A stretch of 64,000 nucleotides of DNA from Scenedesmus sp. ARA3 (lineage: Eukaryota > Chlorophyta > Chlorophyceae > Sphaeropleales > Scenedesmaceae). Location of the stretch: NCBI GenBank assembly GCA_004335835.1, contig RWJK01001658.1:6312-70311 (forward strand), in the 5' to 3' direction. The first letter of the stretch is position 1; every line of letters starts with the position of its first letter. The translations under genes were made by a program, and so were the position numbers. Shown here piece by piece: positions 11,445-24,604 of the stretch. The notes under the pieces are model-generated. The model had not been told where the DNA came from. It did not search any database and was given only the letters and a program-made list of their open reading frames with translations.

Positions 11445-13570
11445 ATGTTCATAACAGCTGACGGAGTGAAGTTGTGGGTGGAGACCGCGGGGCCTGAGGA
11501 TGCTGCATCCACAGTGCTGCTGCTGCACGGCTTCCCATGGGAATCTGGCCAGATTCACACAAGCTGTGGCAGTCCCAGGTATGAGCAGGCACATGCAATG
11601 TACGTGTAGACAGTCACTTTTGCAGCCTATCTGTCGTTTTTGCGCTGCTTTATGCTTTGATACCGTGCCTCATGTGATGACAGACCAGCGCAGCGCCCTG
11701 CTGACTCAGCGGCTGGACTGTCAGTGGCAGTGAAGCCCTGCAAATGCAGTATGACTGCTGCTCGGAGCAGCCCTCTGTCACCTGCTCTGGTGGCATTCTC
11801 CGCCTGTGTGCCGCACCGCTGCACGCCCCTATCTGCGCAGATCGCTCACCTAGCAGCAGCAGGGCACCGTGCGATTGCACCAGTGTACAACCAGACCTGC
11901 CAGGGTTTGGGGCTTCAGACAAGCCCACAGACCTGCCCAGCTGGAGCAGTACAAAGTGCCGCGCGTGGTGACAATGAGCAGTACGCAGCACTGCGGTTGA
12001 CAGTCATAGCTTGATATTGTGCGCAAAGCATTGTGGGGAGCAACTGTGACGCGGACTCCTTCGGAAGGGGTGCTTGTACAAGATGCGCATGCCGAATCTT
12101 AAACAGCGACCTGTTTGTGCCATGTATGTCTGCAAGGAATTCCCGTGGCCTTTTACTTCTCATGTAAGCAGCTGCTGTAAGCAGCCGTGGTAAGCAGCCG
12201 TTCTCCTGAAAGTAGGCGTTGCTGTGGCCCAAAGATCAGCGAGGCTCGCTGCACTGTGTGTGGCATCATCTCCACATCAATGCAGGTGCTGTGTGCACTG
12301 CTGGATCAACTCAGCGTGCCAGGCAAAGTAGTGGTGGTGGGCCACAATTGGGTTCGCAGCTGTGGCCTGGTCGATGGCCCTGACGCAGCCTGGCAGGGTG
12401 CGGCAGCTGGCGGTGCTATCAGTGGGCTTCCCAGGTGGGCTAGCAGCCAGTTGATGTTGCTGACATAGCTCGCCCACCAGGTCTTGCAGCCAGTCGTGAC
12501 CATGACATGTCATGCTGGCAGGGGCTGGCAGTGAGATTCGCATGCGAGCTAGCGGCCAATGCTGATCAGGCTAGCGCGTAAGTGACCAAATCTACACTAT
12601 GTATCCGGCATTTTGACAGGTCCCCACAATTGGTCACCAAATCATGTCACCTGTGCCAGGGAGGGTCCTGAACGCGCAAATACACATGCTGTACACAGCA
12701 TGTGGTACGTACAACAGCGTAAACCCACGCATGCTGCACCCTGTGCTGCTGTGCTGCTTTGTGGCCCTGCTGCACCAGGCACCGTGTTTTGCGCCAACCC
12801 CAAGCAGCGCGAGCTGTCCTGGTACATGCTGTTCTTCCAGCACCCGGAGGCAGAGGCCCTGCTGGCAGCAGATGACTGGGCGCTGATGCGGCAGCTGCTG
12901 GGCAAGAACAGCAGCGAGGCGAAAGTGCAGGATTACATCGATGCGCTCAGCCAGCCGGGTGCGTTTGTTGAGGGCTGCGCAGCAGCGGCTGCAGCGCTGC
13001 ATGGCAGTCGCTGCTTGCCAGCAATGCTTGTAGTGAAACTAGTGGTGACATCATGCATGTAACAGCAGCGGTTTAACAGAGTGTAGCGAGTCCCTCATGT
13101 GTGCCTGGGGCGCAGAAGACAGCCGATCTGTTGCACACCACTCTGCTGCGAAGAACGATGGGGCACAGCTGCACACAAACAATGGCCTGCGCCCGACCGC
13201 ACACTTCGCACACTCACACACACTTGCACCCACACGCCTGCTTTACGTAGGTGCGCTCACTGCCGGCCTGTCATGGTACCGAGCCAACCTGGACCTAGCC
13301 GCGCTCGCTGCTACAAAACCAACGCTTCCACCCGCCAAGCTCAACATGCTGGTGATGGGCCTGTGGTCGGATGGTGAGGCCTACCTCACAGAGGAGGGCA
13401 TGACAGCATCGCGTGATGTGGTGACTGGTGGTCTCTTCTTTTACAAGCGCATAGAGGGCGCGGGGCACTGGATGATGCGGGATGCGCCTGCCAAGGTGAA
13501 TGCGGCGCTGGCTGACTTTGTTGGTGCTGGGCTGGACCCCGACGTGTCCATGTATGCCGACCTGATGTGA
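11445..13570 (+). pseudogene. Epoxide-hydrolase-like alpha/beta hydrolase, broken
   Basis: Five exons match the epoxide hydrolase branch of the alpha/beta hydrolase fold: exon 1 at 11445-11578 (ADGVKLWVETAGPED, LLLHGFP), exon 2 from 11841 (IAHLAAAGHRAIAP, LPGFGASDKPTDL, QYKVPRVV), exon 3 at 12285-12434 (DQLSVPGKVVVVGHNW), exon 4 at 12779-12958 (KQRELSWYMLFFQHPEAEAL) and exon 5 at 13251-13570 (cap-side residues, then GAGHWMM with the catalytic His). The frame breaks once in exon 1, twice in exon 2 and once in exon 3; each break can be explained by a single-base change, three of them beside short homopolymers. The nucleophile motif, normally GHDWG, reads GHNW here, so the catalytic Asp is missing. 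A decaying gene is likelier than an active enzyme, but consensus errors could explain the shifts. Confidence 0.75.
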
Positions 13571-14945
13571 GCGGGGGAAGGTCCCTCAACAATGCGCTTT
13601 CAGATGCTGTAGGCCGGCGCGCGATGGGCATATGCCCACATGCAGATGCACATGCACATGCGTGTGATCAGAGCGGGAGGCCTACTTCACAGAGGACGGC
13701 ATGCTGGCTTCAGAGCACGTGGTGGCTGAGGGGCGTTGGCAGTACATGCGCATCGAGGGCGCGGGGCACTGGATGATGAGGGATGTGCCTGCCAAGGTGA
13801 ACGCTGCGCTGGCGGGATTTGTGGGTACTGGCTAGACCCCGACGTGTCCATGTACGCTGACCTGGTGTGAGCGGGGGATGCGTTGTTTGTGTCAACAGCG
13901 CGCATTCAAAGGCTGCAGCCTGGCACGTATGGGACTGTTGTCAGAGTGGGATGCATACCTGATTGAGGAAGGCATGCTGGCATTGCATCACGTGGTGGCT
14001 GAGGGGCGCTGGCAGTGCGTGCGCATTGAGGGCGCGGGGCACTGGATGATGTGGGATGCGCCTGCCAAGGTGAATGCGGCGCTGGCTGACTTTGTGGCTG
14101 CTGGGCTAGACCCCGACGTGTCCATGCATGCCGACCTGATGTGAGTGGGGGGAGTCCCCTCGACGACGCGCATGGAGAGGTGGTAGGCCGATGCGTGATG
14201 GGCTTGTGGTCAGAGCGGGATGCATACCTTACAGAGGAGGGCATGACATCATCGCGTGATGTGGTGACGAGTGGTCTCTTTTTCACCAAGCGCATTGAGG
14301 GCGAGGGGCACATGATGATGCGGGATGCGCATGCCAAGGTGAATGCGGCGCTGGCTGACTTTGTGGCTGCTGGGCTGGACCCCGACGTGTCCATGCATGC
14401 CGACCATCGGATGTGAGTGGGGGGAGGTCCCTCAACAACGCGCATTCAGATGCTCTGGGCCGACGCGCGATGGGCATATGCATGCCCACATGCAGATGCA
14501 CATGCACATGCACATGCGTGTGGTCCGAGCTGGAGACTATCTCACAGAGGACATCGTGCTGGCTTTGGAGCACATGGCGATTGAGGGGCGCTGGCAATAC
14601 GTGCGCATTGAGGGCGCGGGGCACTGGATGATGCGGGATGCGCCTGTCTAGGTGAATGCAGCCCTAGCGGACTTTGTGGCTGCTCAGCTGGACCCCAACG
14701 CGTCCATGTATGCCGACGAGATGTGAGCGAGGGATGCGTTGTTTCTATCAACAGCGCGTATTCAGAGGTTGTAGGCTGGCGCGTGATGGGCAGGTGGTCG
14801 GATTGGGATGCGTTCCTTACAGAGCACATGCTGGCATTCCAACACGTGGTGGTTGAGGGGCGCTGGCAGTATGTGCGCGTTAATGGTGCGGGAACGCTGC
14901 GGCAGCGCTGGTTGCGTTTGTGGCTGCCGGGGCAGGTGAATGTGT
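13571..14945 (+). repeat. Five decayed copies of the hydrolase terminal exon
   Basis: Downstream of the hydrolase stop there are five further tandem copies of the last ~210-230 bases of exon 5, beginning near 13620, 13925, 14190, 14465 and 14780 (period about 265-310 bases). Each carries a version of LWSxxDAYLTEEGM, RIEGAGHWMM and DFVAAGLDPDVSM, several with their own stop after ADLM. Copies 1 and 4 hold a (CACATG)n-like insert, copy 1 has an internal TAG, and the last is 3'-truncated. Some are still open (13878-14143, 14141-14416). Confidence 0.92.
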
Positions 14946-14978
14946 GAGTAGCTTCGGCCGCTGAGAGATGCAGTAAGG

Positions 14979-15018
14979 TGTAAAGGGAGAGTTTTTTTTT
15001 TCATTTTGCTTCATGTAA
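14979..15018 (+). terminator. Polyadenylation signals for the hydrolase locus
   Basis: Two TGTAA pentamers (14979-14983 and 15014-15018) lie just past the last terminal-exon copy. TGTAA is the usual chlorophyte polyadenylation signal. Their position suggests the transcript runs through the whole copy array. Confidence 0.5.
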
Positions 15019-15546
15019 GCAGGGCTGAAGCTGGCTCAGACGCAACAGGTGTGCGAGGCGCATGCTGTGGCACAGCAATGATGTGCGAGGTAAATGGTGC
15101 GACTGCCCCATGATGGTATTGATTGGTGGTGCTAGAAACAATATTCTAGGCACACGTACGTACGACGCGTCAGCGCAGTTGCACAAATTAACTGGTAGTT
15201 TATGCTCCTAATGTCTTTTTCCAGCACCAAAGGCGGATGGTGCTGGGCTCCCTGCACCAGCAGAACCTGCTGAAACCTGCTGTGCCCACATGCCACTAGT
15301 ACTGGCACGCTACTCATCGCAAATACGCAAACCAACCAAAAAGGCCACCCATCCCTGAGTTGGTCCTGAGCCGCTCCATTGTGACTGCCAGATTTTCAAA
15401 CATGCAATCCAGACAATGCAGAGGACCACACCTGCCAGGTGCCTCGGAGGCATAATGTACATGATGTTCTGCATGCCACGTGCTACGTGGCAATTGTGTA
15501 TGTTAGTGGGTGCCCACCATTGAAACCTCACACGCAACAGTACGTG

Positions 15547-18500
15547 CTAGGTGGGAGCCCACAAAGCAACGCTATTTAGGTCACACAAGGACAGCATGCC
15601 AAGCCCCGGCACATGCGTCCACTTCATGCCGTCCCACCAAACCACGGTTCCGCCATAGCCAACTGCTACTGCTGCATCCTTGCTCCAAGCCGAGGCACCA
15701 TACAGAGGAAACAGAGGGCTATCCGTGTTGTTGTGCACGCCGCCATCAAAATCCATGTACCACTTGGCGGATGTGATGTTGTACCGATACACGATTGCAA
15801 TGCTCATGTTCGTCTTAGGTGTCGTGCAACAGGACCCCACGGCCCATGCAGTCGCCCCATCAACCGCGACAATGCTAGGGAACTCGTGGTACAGGATGTT
15901 AGCGGGGTCTGCCTCCATGCTCTGCTTCACAAAGCGGCCGGCGTTTGGGTCCCACTTGTTGAACTGCCCATACTCAGCGCTAGCATTGGCCCAATCCTGA
16001 GCAGACGCCCACACATTGGAGGCGTCAGCGACACCAACCGACTTGAAGTGTTGGCCGTTGCCGTTGGTTGCCACGCTTGTCCACTGTCCTCCAAGGAACT
16101 GGCTGTCATTGGTTGTGGCACTCCAACGCAGCACATCCCTTGGCCGTGCTGCCCATACTTCCTTGCCATCCGCGCTCGCACTCATGGCCTCTGCTCCCCA
16201 TCCATCGTGCAGGCTGTCCAGCCACTGTTGTGCGTCTGCATCGTACACGCGCGCCCCTGGTGGGCTGGTGCCACCAAGCATCCAAGCCTTGCGAGCTACA
16301 GGAGCCGCGGCCACCAAAGGGGTCGGCATAGGCATGGCACCCATTCCAGAACAGTTGTCCATGTTGAGTCGTTGTTCAGCTGCAACATGATACTCTTAGG
16401 TATCACTCCCATGGGGTTAGTTGTTTTGTTGGAGATCCATCTACCACCAGCGAATGCGGTGTGGGCGTCCACAATGCCGACGCTTGTCAAAGAGGCGCTA
16501 GAAGAAGATGTGAGCTCAGGAGGAACACGCTGTCTTGTCCACTGCACTCCGTTCCAAGCAAGAACCAGTGCCTTGGTGTGGAAGATATCTGCACGGTCGA
16601 CCCCAACTGCGAATGCCAAGGCAGGTAGGCATGAGTTCGTGACGTTGTTCCAAGCATAGCCTAGTTTGCATCCGCAGTAAAGCAGCGTCATGTTGATGTA
16701 TCCACCAGAGGAATTGAAGGCCGTCGTGCAGCCATTCGTGCCGTTTGCCGTGTTGGGGATGCTTGGGCAGGGGTCCTCACACACATGCTCTATTGCAGAA
16801 GAAGGTGAGCATGCACAGTGCGGGACGTGTGGTAATGACGCCAGCTACAGAGTCGCATGTGCAAGACAATTGGTTTGTGGCTGAAGGCACACACAAGGGA
16901 CCTCTGCAAATGGCATTGTGCTCTTCATCAGGCACTAGCTATTGATTTGTCTGATACTCTCTTACTGTAGTCACGTACAGATAGTTTCATGCACAAAAGC
17001 ATAATTCATGCTCAAAGACTTCTCCAACAATACAAGTAAAGAGTACTGCACAACTCTTGATCTCATCTTTTAGGCCACAGGACACGCTTTCATTGTAGGC
17101 TCAGGATTGGCAATGCTTTCTGCACTCACCTGGCATACACACTTTGTCACCAGATGTGGGGTTGACTGTCAAAGGGCAGCAAGCAGGACAAGGCGTGTCA
17201 GGTGTCATGCAACCTGCCAACAGAAGCCCCGACCCGCTTGTTGACGGGCGCATGATGCTGGCGGTGAAAGGCTGCATCATGCTGCAGTTTTTAACGATGG
17301 TGTTCTGAATGCAACGCACAAGGCGTGGAAGGCCAGTCGCTGTCACACCGTTGTAGAGTGGGAACTGAATTAGATGGGGGCAGTTGTTGTCGCGGACAAG
17401 AAAGCATTGCTCGTTGTAGTATGGGGGTTCGGCAACGTCAGACACGGCAACGACTCCTGGTGCGATGGGGCAGAAGGCTGCAGCTGCACAACCAGTGATG
17501 CCAGAGCCCTGCAGCAGCAAGCATCACACAACTGCAGTTGTACAATGTTCATACAATTTACGAACATCAGTACCTGCCACCCTGATATAAGCGCGCGGCC
17601 TTTAATACCAAGCACACAATTCTGTATGCCTTGGGGCCACGGGCTGTGAAGCACCAGCCTAGGTGAGATGGCCTGGCCCAACAAGGCCTGCGAGCACCTA
17701 CAGATGTAGCACATTGAGCCTTCACACAAGTCTGCTGCAACGAGCGTTGCAACACACTTTTTTGTATGGGTGTGTGCACTGCATGTGTTGAAGCGCAGAG
17801 GCAAATGAAGCAAGAGTTTGTACAACATGCTGCACTGCTACAAAGCTACAGCAGCCAGTCACGCATGAAACTTGTTCAACATGCTCAATCATGGCGTATT
17901 GGTAGGTTTGGAAGCGTCAAGGTTACAGGGGTTGAGACCACGCAGCAATTTATGTGTGTCTGCATTCAGCAGCAGTAGCCAACCCACCAAAGCATCACTG
18001 ATCCACGGAAGCACTGGTCGTCCTACGCTCCACGGGAACAATCCACCATGGTTGTGGCTGCAATCATCGATGTACCTAGGGTGGCAGGAGCTCAAGCCTC
18101 CATTTGCGTCCCACACCAAGAAAGGGAACTGCGGTGGACAAGCAGTCACACCCGTGGCAGAGCAGCCAACAAGCTTGCCAAGAGCATCATATATGGCCAC
18201 CCCCATGTAGCCCGGCAGCCCATCGCATGACGTGAGGTTGCTTGGTTTCTGTATGCAGCGCTCCAACATCGCTGTTGCCAAGCCACCTTTGTGTTGCTGG
18301 TGGCGCAGCCTTGAACAACATGAACGGAACTCTCCATTCGCTGCGCTGCTGCAATGCGAGGTCGCAGAGAGGCACGCCAATGGCGTGCTTGAGGGTGGGC
18401 CAGCGGCCACAGGGAATGTTACCGGGCAGCCGCCAGTACCGCAACCAACGACTTGGCCATTGTCCATCAGCGGTATAGTGTACAACTGGCTTGGCTGGCT

Positions 18501-21500
18501 GGTGTTTTTGGGTGGGCAATTGCCGCTTGCAGCACAGCGTGCAAGTGAGGTAGGCAAGGAGAAGTAGGCGAAGGGAAATGTTGTCAACCCATAGGTATTG
18601 GCCCAACTTGGTGTCCCGTACAAGCTCTCAGCGTACTCGGCCCACTCGCCCTTCAAGATGCCGGGGCAAGACTGTGTGCCCTCGAGCACGCAACCTTGGA
18701 GTGGGGAAGAATCATTCTGTCTGACCTCAATGTTGTAGGTGCCTATGCCATAGCCTTGGGCTCCATCCTTGACCTAGCGAGTTACAAGAGCACAACAAAA
18801 CACATGATGCTGCTGCTAGTCACGCTGAGACAGTTGAGTGATATGGATGTGGATCACATCATGTTATCAGCAGAAGTTCATGGGCAGGATAGTTAGTCTG
18901 TGAGACTGTTGATTTGCGGTGCCATGCTTGGGCATACTGTGAGGAGATGTGCTGGTTGGAATGGTGGCGCGCGTACATCCCGCCAGCCATGTCAATCAAC
19001 GTTGGTGATCATCGACCAAACAAGTGACGTGCCATGCAACAGCATTCCCGCGCGGCAGTACCTTATAAGATAAGCTAAGGTGTAACTACACCTCAACCCA
19101 CCTGCAAGTTGCACGACTGGACAACCTGTGTTGGGTAGCACTGCTGAACCCAGCTAGTCACCCTGGTCTCCGGGGCGCCACCATCTGCTTCGTTGGGGCC
19201 AGGGGCAAAAAGAGGGAAAGGAACCCCGTTGCCAACATCACAAAACCCAGGGAAATACCGCTGCCAAAAGTCACCTCCTTGGATCCCATGTGCGACGCAG
19301 CCTGCAGGTGACCCAATGACAGCTTTACCGATTTGAAGGGTGCGCAGTGCCAGTGGATGAGACGCAGGGCACGGCTCAGATGAGCGCACGCACTTCGCGA
19401 CTAGCCAATTGGTGTCCCACACTTTGATAGTGTTGTCGGGCTGGCCTGTTGGTGGGCATGATGGGATGGCCGCCCCAATTTTGTTGCACTCCAACAACTC
19501 GCCAGCGCTGCTGTAGGTCGCATACGAGTGTGATGCGGGACACACAGTGGCACCAGTCTGGATGCAACCAACAAGCTCTGGACCTTGTGTCAGGCGGATT
19601 GTGTAGCTTATGTCACCTGCCGCTGTAGGGTCGGCACCGGCACCGGGGGGAGGGCGCATTGCAGCAGCAACGAGGTCGCATGCGGTTCTTGAGGCGCGGC
19701 ACCCAACCTTGACACTTGGGCCGTCAGGCGTTGTGTAGCCCATGATTGTGAAGCCGCTGACCTCCGGGCCAAGGTAGTTGCCACAGAGAGCTTCAACAGT
19801 CTGGCAATGTACAATGTGAGCACTTGAGCATGGCAGTACGTAGCTGCCGCAGCCCAGTGGCGACGCCTGCACAATCGTCACTGGAAAGATTGCGCCTGGT
19901 ACTGTTGGGCATGCTTGTTTGTCTGGCGACGGGTCGAGTGCAAGGCATGCATCGGTGCCGCCACGCACGTTGCTGGCAGAGACCTCGAAGGAGCTTCGAA
20001 GCTTACACATACGATACATGTCATACGCCTGGCAGAGCTGAGGGAGCCAAGGTGGAAATGAATTGAACGCTCTGTACGCTGCGGTGTCCCTGGGGCAGAC
20101 ATTGTAGGCCTTCATAGCACACCCCAGCAGTTCGGAGCCATTGACAATAGGAAGGTCATACGGAGGTTCACAGTGCAAGTCCCTTGGAGGAGGAGCTGTC
20201 AGGCATTCCTGAAGCTTAGGAGGGTCGAACTTGTAGTAACCCACTGGGAAACTTTCTGGGCACTTCGTTTTGCCAAACTCCGTAGATGGTGTAGTGATGC
20301 ATGCAACGATGTTAGGAGCAGCCCCGGCTATTTTGAGTGCGATCGGGTACGCTGCAGGGCACTTTGTGGTAGAGGACGGCAGGCATGCCAGTAGTGTGCT
20401 TCCGCTCAGGGCCTCTACTTCATAGCCCAATTGTGTGCACTGACACGTGTTGCTGGAGGTGTTGGCCACGCTGTGGGGCACCAGGCTGCAGTTCACATGC
20501 ACAAACTCCTGCAGATACAAAGCAAGACGTGACCATGGAGAGTGAGTGCATCTCTGACAATTCGTTGTATCTACAGTTGCCAGCTCTGCAGAGAAGTATC
20601 ATATGATGATTGCTTGAAATGCTGCAGCTGTCAAGACAGTGTACAGTAGTTCTTGTCACAATGGTGATGACACAGACTAACAAGTTGTCTTGCCAATACG
20701 CTAGAAGTATGCAATGCAAGCGGCGGCTACATGCAGGCTCTGTACAGAGCCAGCTTGCTTACACAGCATGCCGGAGACACTTCTGAGATGCTGATGGCAT
20801 TTGGCTTCAGCGTCCACGGCCTTGGGCAGTTGAATGGCGTGATGTCTCCGTCATTGACGTGTGTATCCGCACACGTAGGAATCTGTCGGTAGTGTGCCAC
20901 ACATGTCACATTCTCCCATTCCTGCAACATCACACTGTGGGTCATGTTTGGTCCCGGTGGTTCACTCTCGATCAACGGCATGCGCCCGCCTTGCACAGTG
21001 TAGCAGTCCCAGCCGTTGAGAGTAGCAATCTGTTGTATGTATAACTCTGTTCCGGCAGGCGCCACCTGTTGCAGTTGATAAATGCCAGGAGGCATGCGTC
21101 CATCAGTGCTGCACCAGCCCTTTTGTGGTTTAGAGTAGTCGGTCTCACTGCTCCACTTCACTGACGGTGCCTTGATGCACGATTCAAGGCTGCTGTTGGC
21201 GGTTAGGTTGGCGCCTGGTCCCTGGTATGGAGGCGACCACCAGTTGCCAGGGAAGAAGCTCAACAACGCCAGCCTAGGCCAGTGTGCATCATCCTGCAAT
21301 GATACACAGCACGGTACTTTAGAACTGCATTGAATACGGTAATTGGAAAAGCATGAACAGTACACGCCCGTCGCATGCTCCATGGCAAGCAAGTTGTTCC
21401 CAGAAAGCACGTTGTTTCAAGGCAGCTGTCTTCTTCTTGCTAAGTGTCAAAAAGCGCACGAGCGTATGGGGGTTGTAAAGCCAACCTACAGCATGGGAAC

Positions 21501-23296
21501 TCACGCAACAGGTTGTGTTGGACAGCACTCTTATGTTGCCGGGGTTGGGTTTTATCGTCCATCCTCGGGGGCATTGGAAGGGCGTGGTTGCAGTGCCGTT
21601 GGTGCCTGTGTTAGCACACGATGGGGGTGGTTTGTACAGCGCCACACACAACACAGTGGAAATGCTTTCAAATAGCTTCAAGCTGACAGTTGCGTTGGCC
21701 CCCGTTCCATTCGTGTACACGGGAATGCTTGCATTGGACGTTGAGTTGAGTTTGACAGAGCACTCCCAACGGTAGTGCTGCGCTCCTGCAGGTGTAACTT
21801 GTTGCAGTTGATATGTTCCAGGCGGCACGCTGCCTTCAGCACCACATGGGGTGTTCTCCATACCCCACTGTGCAGCTGGTGCCTTTTTACAAGTTATGTT
21901 TGCCTCTTCATTGACTGCTGTTAGATTGGCTCCAGGGCCGCTGTATGTTGGCAACCAGAACTCAGAGGGGAAGGCAGCAAACAGCAGCAGCTTGGGCCAA
22001 GGCTTAGCACAAGAACAACTTCTTTGTACATGACAGACCAGGACCCACTGTGCTCATCGTGTTTGATGCATGTGGCTGTCGGGGGATCACCCAGGGGCAC
22101 ATAGCTTGCATTGCCACTGCAGGTGCAGGTGGCGTTGCATGTGGCATCGATGGATGTGCTGCTGCAGAAGGTTGGCCATGTTGCGTTTGACAGTGCGCTT
22201 GAAGGGGACATGGGGCAATGAACTGCGCACAACAGAAATGGGGAATCACGGGTGTTCAATGAGCGAATAAAGTCAGCAGTCAGCAGTACAGCATACATAA
22301 CTGCAGAGTTGGTGCAGCAACGTGCTGCAATTTATGGATGTGAATCATCTCATGGGTGTGCCTTTTCACGCTCAGGACAGTGCTATCCATGTATTCCCTT
22401 GCAGTTGTGCTGTGGCGCTGTGTGTGGCGCTGCTGAACCTGACTGGCGCCACACACTAACAACGCAAGCCTTGCAAAGCGATTGCTGGAGGGTCCAGCCT
22501 CATCCACTCACCCTCTGTGCACACCCCTGCAACCGCTGTCCAGTTGCCTGTAGATGGGTCGCATAGCACGGAGGGATGCCTGGCCGTGTTGCCTGTGCAG
22601 TTTGCTGTGCAGCTGCTCAAGCCTGTGCAGTCAGGCCATGAGGTGTTGGCAATGCCTTGCTTTGCTGGTGACGCTGAACATGCCAGTGTGTCGACTGCGG
22701 CAAAGCATGCAGGAAGTGCATCAGAGAACACTGAGGCAGTGCTGCAACACATTATTGATAAACAAAGTTGTCATTGCAAGCCTCTGGGCCTGGCTCCTGG
22801 CATCCATCAACATGTGCGAGTATCACGCATTGGCTCACTGATCAGTGCTCATGAGCCAGCGCTGAACTTCACCAGCAGCAAATCACCATGCCTTCAGCAT
22901 GTAAATGCGCACAAAGCATCTGCGCCAGCACAAAGTGTCAATCATTCCCATAAAGATTGACGTTGTGTGCCGACCACAGCGCGTCTAGATCCCAAAACGC
23001 CACTCACCTGAACTGCTGCCAGAGCAGCTGCCCCCTGTATGCTTCCAGCTGCCGCTGTCCTCCTGACAGACATACATCAGCAGCCCCTGCTGATTGTCAC
23101 ACACGCCCTGACAGGCCTGGCCTGCTGCCAGGCCGCTGCAAGAGGTCGGAAATGCAGCGCCGGCCTGCACCGGCACGCCATCACACCTGATGGCCTGGCT
23201 GGAGACTGCAAGCAGAGCAGCGCATGTGTACAGCAGGGACAGTAAGGGCAGGGCTAGTAGTGGATGCGCGATCATCAGTAGAATGTGCCAGTGCAT
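15547..23296 (-). CDS. Secreted Cys-rich modular protein with beta-propeller-like C-terminus
   Basis: Eight exons join in phase: 23296-23008, 22730-22512, 22222-21505, 21293-20763, 20508-19102, 18716-17988, 17508-17130 and 16789-15547, about 1840 aa. Exon 1 encodes a signal peptide (HPLLALPLLSLLYTCAALLAVSSQA); ATG 23275 is an alternative start. Exons 1-3 each hold a small sushi-like Cys module ending C..xSGSWxxxxxSC. Exons 3 and 4 are duplicates of one ~170-residue domain ending in CPRxWTxKPN...CCV. Exons 5-7 carry many CPxxxP...LxGC repeats. Exon 8 has blade-like repeats with VWAxxxxD, AWAVGS and VAVGYGGTVVWWDG. Many NxS/T sites fit a secreted glycoprotein of wall or matrix. Two single-base frame breaks (near 22035 in exon 3 and 16338 in exon 8) interrupt the model; each is repaired by one inserted base, so they may be consensus errors. 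Function unknown. Confidence 0.7.
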
Positions 23297-23439
23297 TTGT
23301 TGTTCGGCACAACTTCTAACCAACATGTGCACGGTGGTGTGAATGCCATCTAGATCTGGACACAGCATGTGCGATGCTGGCAGAACTCAATTCTGTTACT
23401 GGCTTCCTCATGAAAAAAACCATAAAGGAGCAGTGCAGC

Positions 23440-23512
23440 CGTGAACCTTCCACAGCGGTCGCATTGCTGAAAATGCTGCTGAGGTTCAAGGCAGCAATGT
23501 TTATGTTCAAGC
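23440..23512 (-). repeat. Copy of an exon end in the Cys/Ser-Pro-rich gene
   Basis: This repeats the exon end at 23673-23735, encoding IAALNLSSIFSNATAVEG followed by the donor G|GT. It lies in the downstream intron or 3' part of the gene, about 230 bases from the original. Confidence 0.8.
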
Positions 23513-23672
23513 AGATTTGAGCTTGCCATTGCATCTGACACGTGTCCCAACTGCAACTTGCATTGTTTGTTTGAAACAAACAAGCACACAATGGGTGTGA
23601 CTGCAATCTGCATCTCAGCACAGCATGCACAATGCTGGCATCGTTTGCAACAGATTGAGCATAACAATGTAC

Positions 23673-24571
23673 CTTCCACAGCAGTGGCATTGCTGAAGAT
23701 GCTGCTGAGGTTGAGTGCGGCTATTGCCCCGTTGACTTCCTGCAGCATGTGCTGCGTGGCATTGGCTGGCGAGGCGCTGTTGCCAGCGATACCATTCAGC
23801 TCCACCAGCAGCTGTGCCAATGTTGCATTGGCTGGCAGGCTGCTGCCTACACCCAGCGCATCCGCAAGGGCCTTGGTTGCTGCCGTGATTGCCTCTGGTG
23901 ACGTGTTGGTGTCTTTGACTGTTATGACAATGTTAAGTGTGTAGCTGCTGCTTGAGCCAACCAGCTGCCTCTTGCCTAGCATCAGCAGCTTGCGGCTGCC
24001 AGCCTGCACATTGTACGGCACAATGTTTGCAGCAAGCATTATAAACCTTTTACAGTGCGAGCCCTGTGCAAAGCATCTGCAGCAGCTGGTGGCTGGCATG
24101 CCAGCCTGCAGCATACAGGGCGTAGTGTAGGCAGCAAGCGGGTGAAGTCTCTACAGTGGTGTGTTACCACGCGCCTGTTGCGCGCAGAGTGTCTGCCGCT
24201 GCCAATGCACATGCAGTGTAGGCTGCAGCACAGCACAGCTGTGTCATGCGTCACCAACATTTGATTGGAGCTTGATTGATGCAAGCACAGAGCAGAGATG
24301 ACATCAGCATGTACAGTGCAGTAAACCACCACCATCAGTAGCTACTGGCTATTCGATGCAGAGCTGCATACGCACCTGACAGCTCTGCATGTACACCATG
24401 ACCTGTGCTGCCATGTCAGGCGCCATGCCAGCTGTCAGCTGCTGCCACAGCTGCTGCAGCAGCTTCGACACCTCTGCAGAGTCGCAACTGGCACCAGCCA
24501 GCTGCACGGAGACGGCAGGCCGTGCAAGCGCGAGAGTCACACAGCAAAGGTCGAGTGTAGCAGACCCTAGC

Positions 24572-24604
<33 letters not shown>

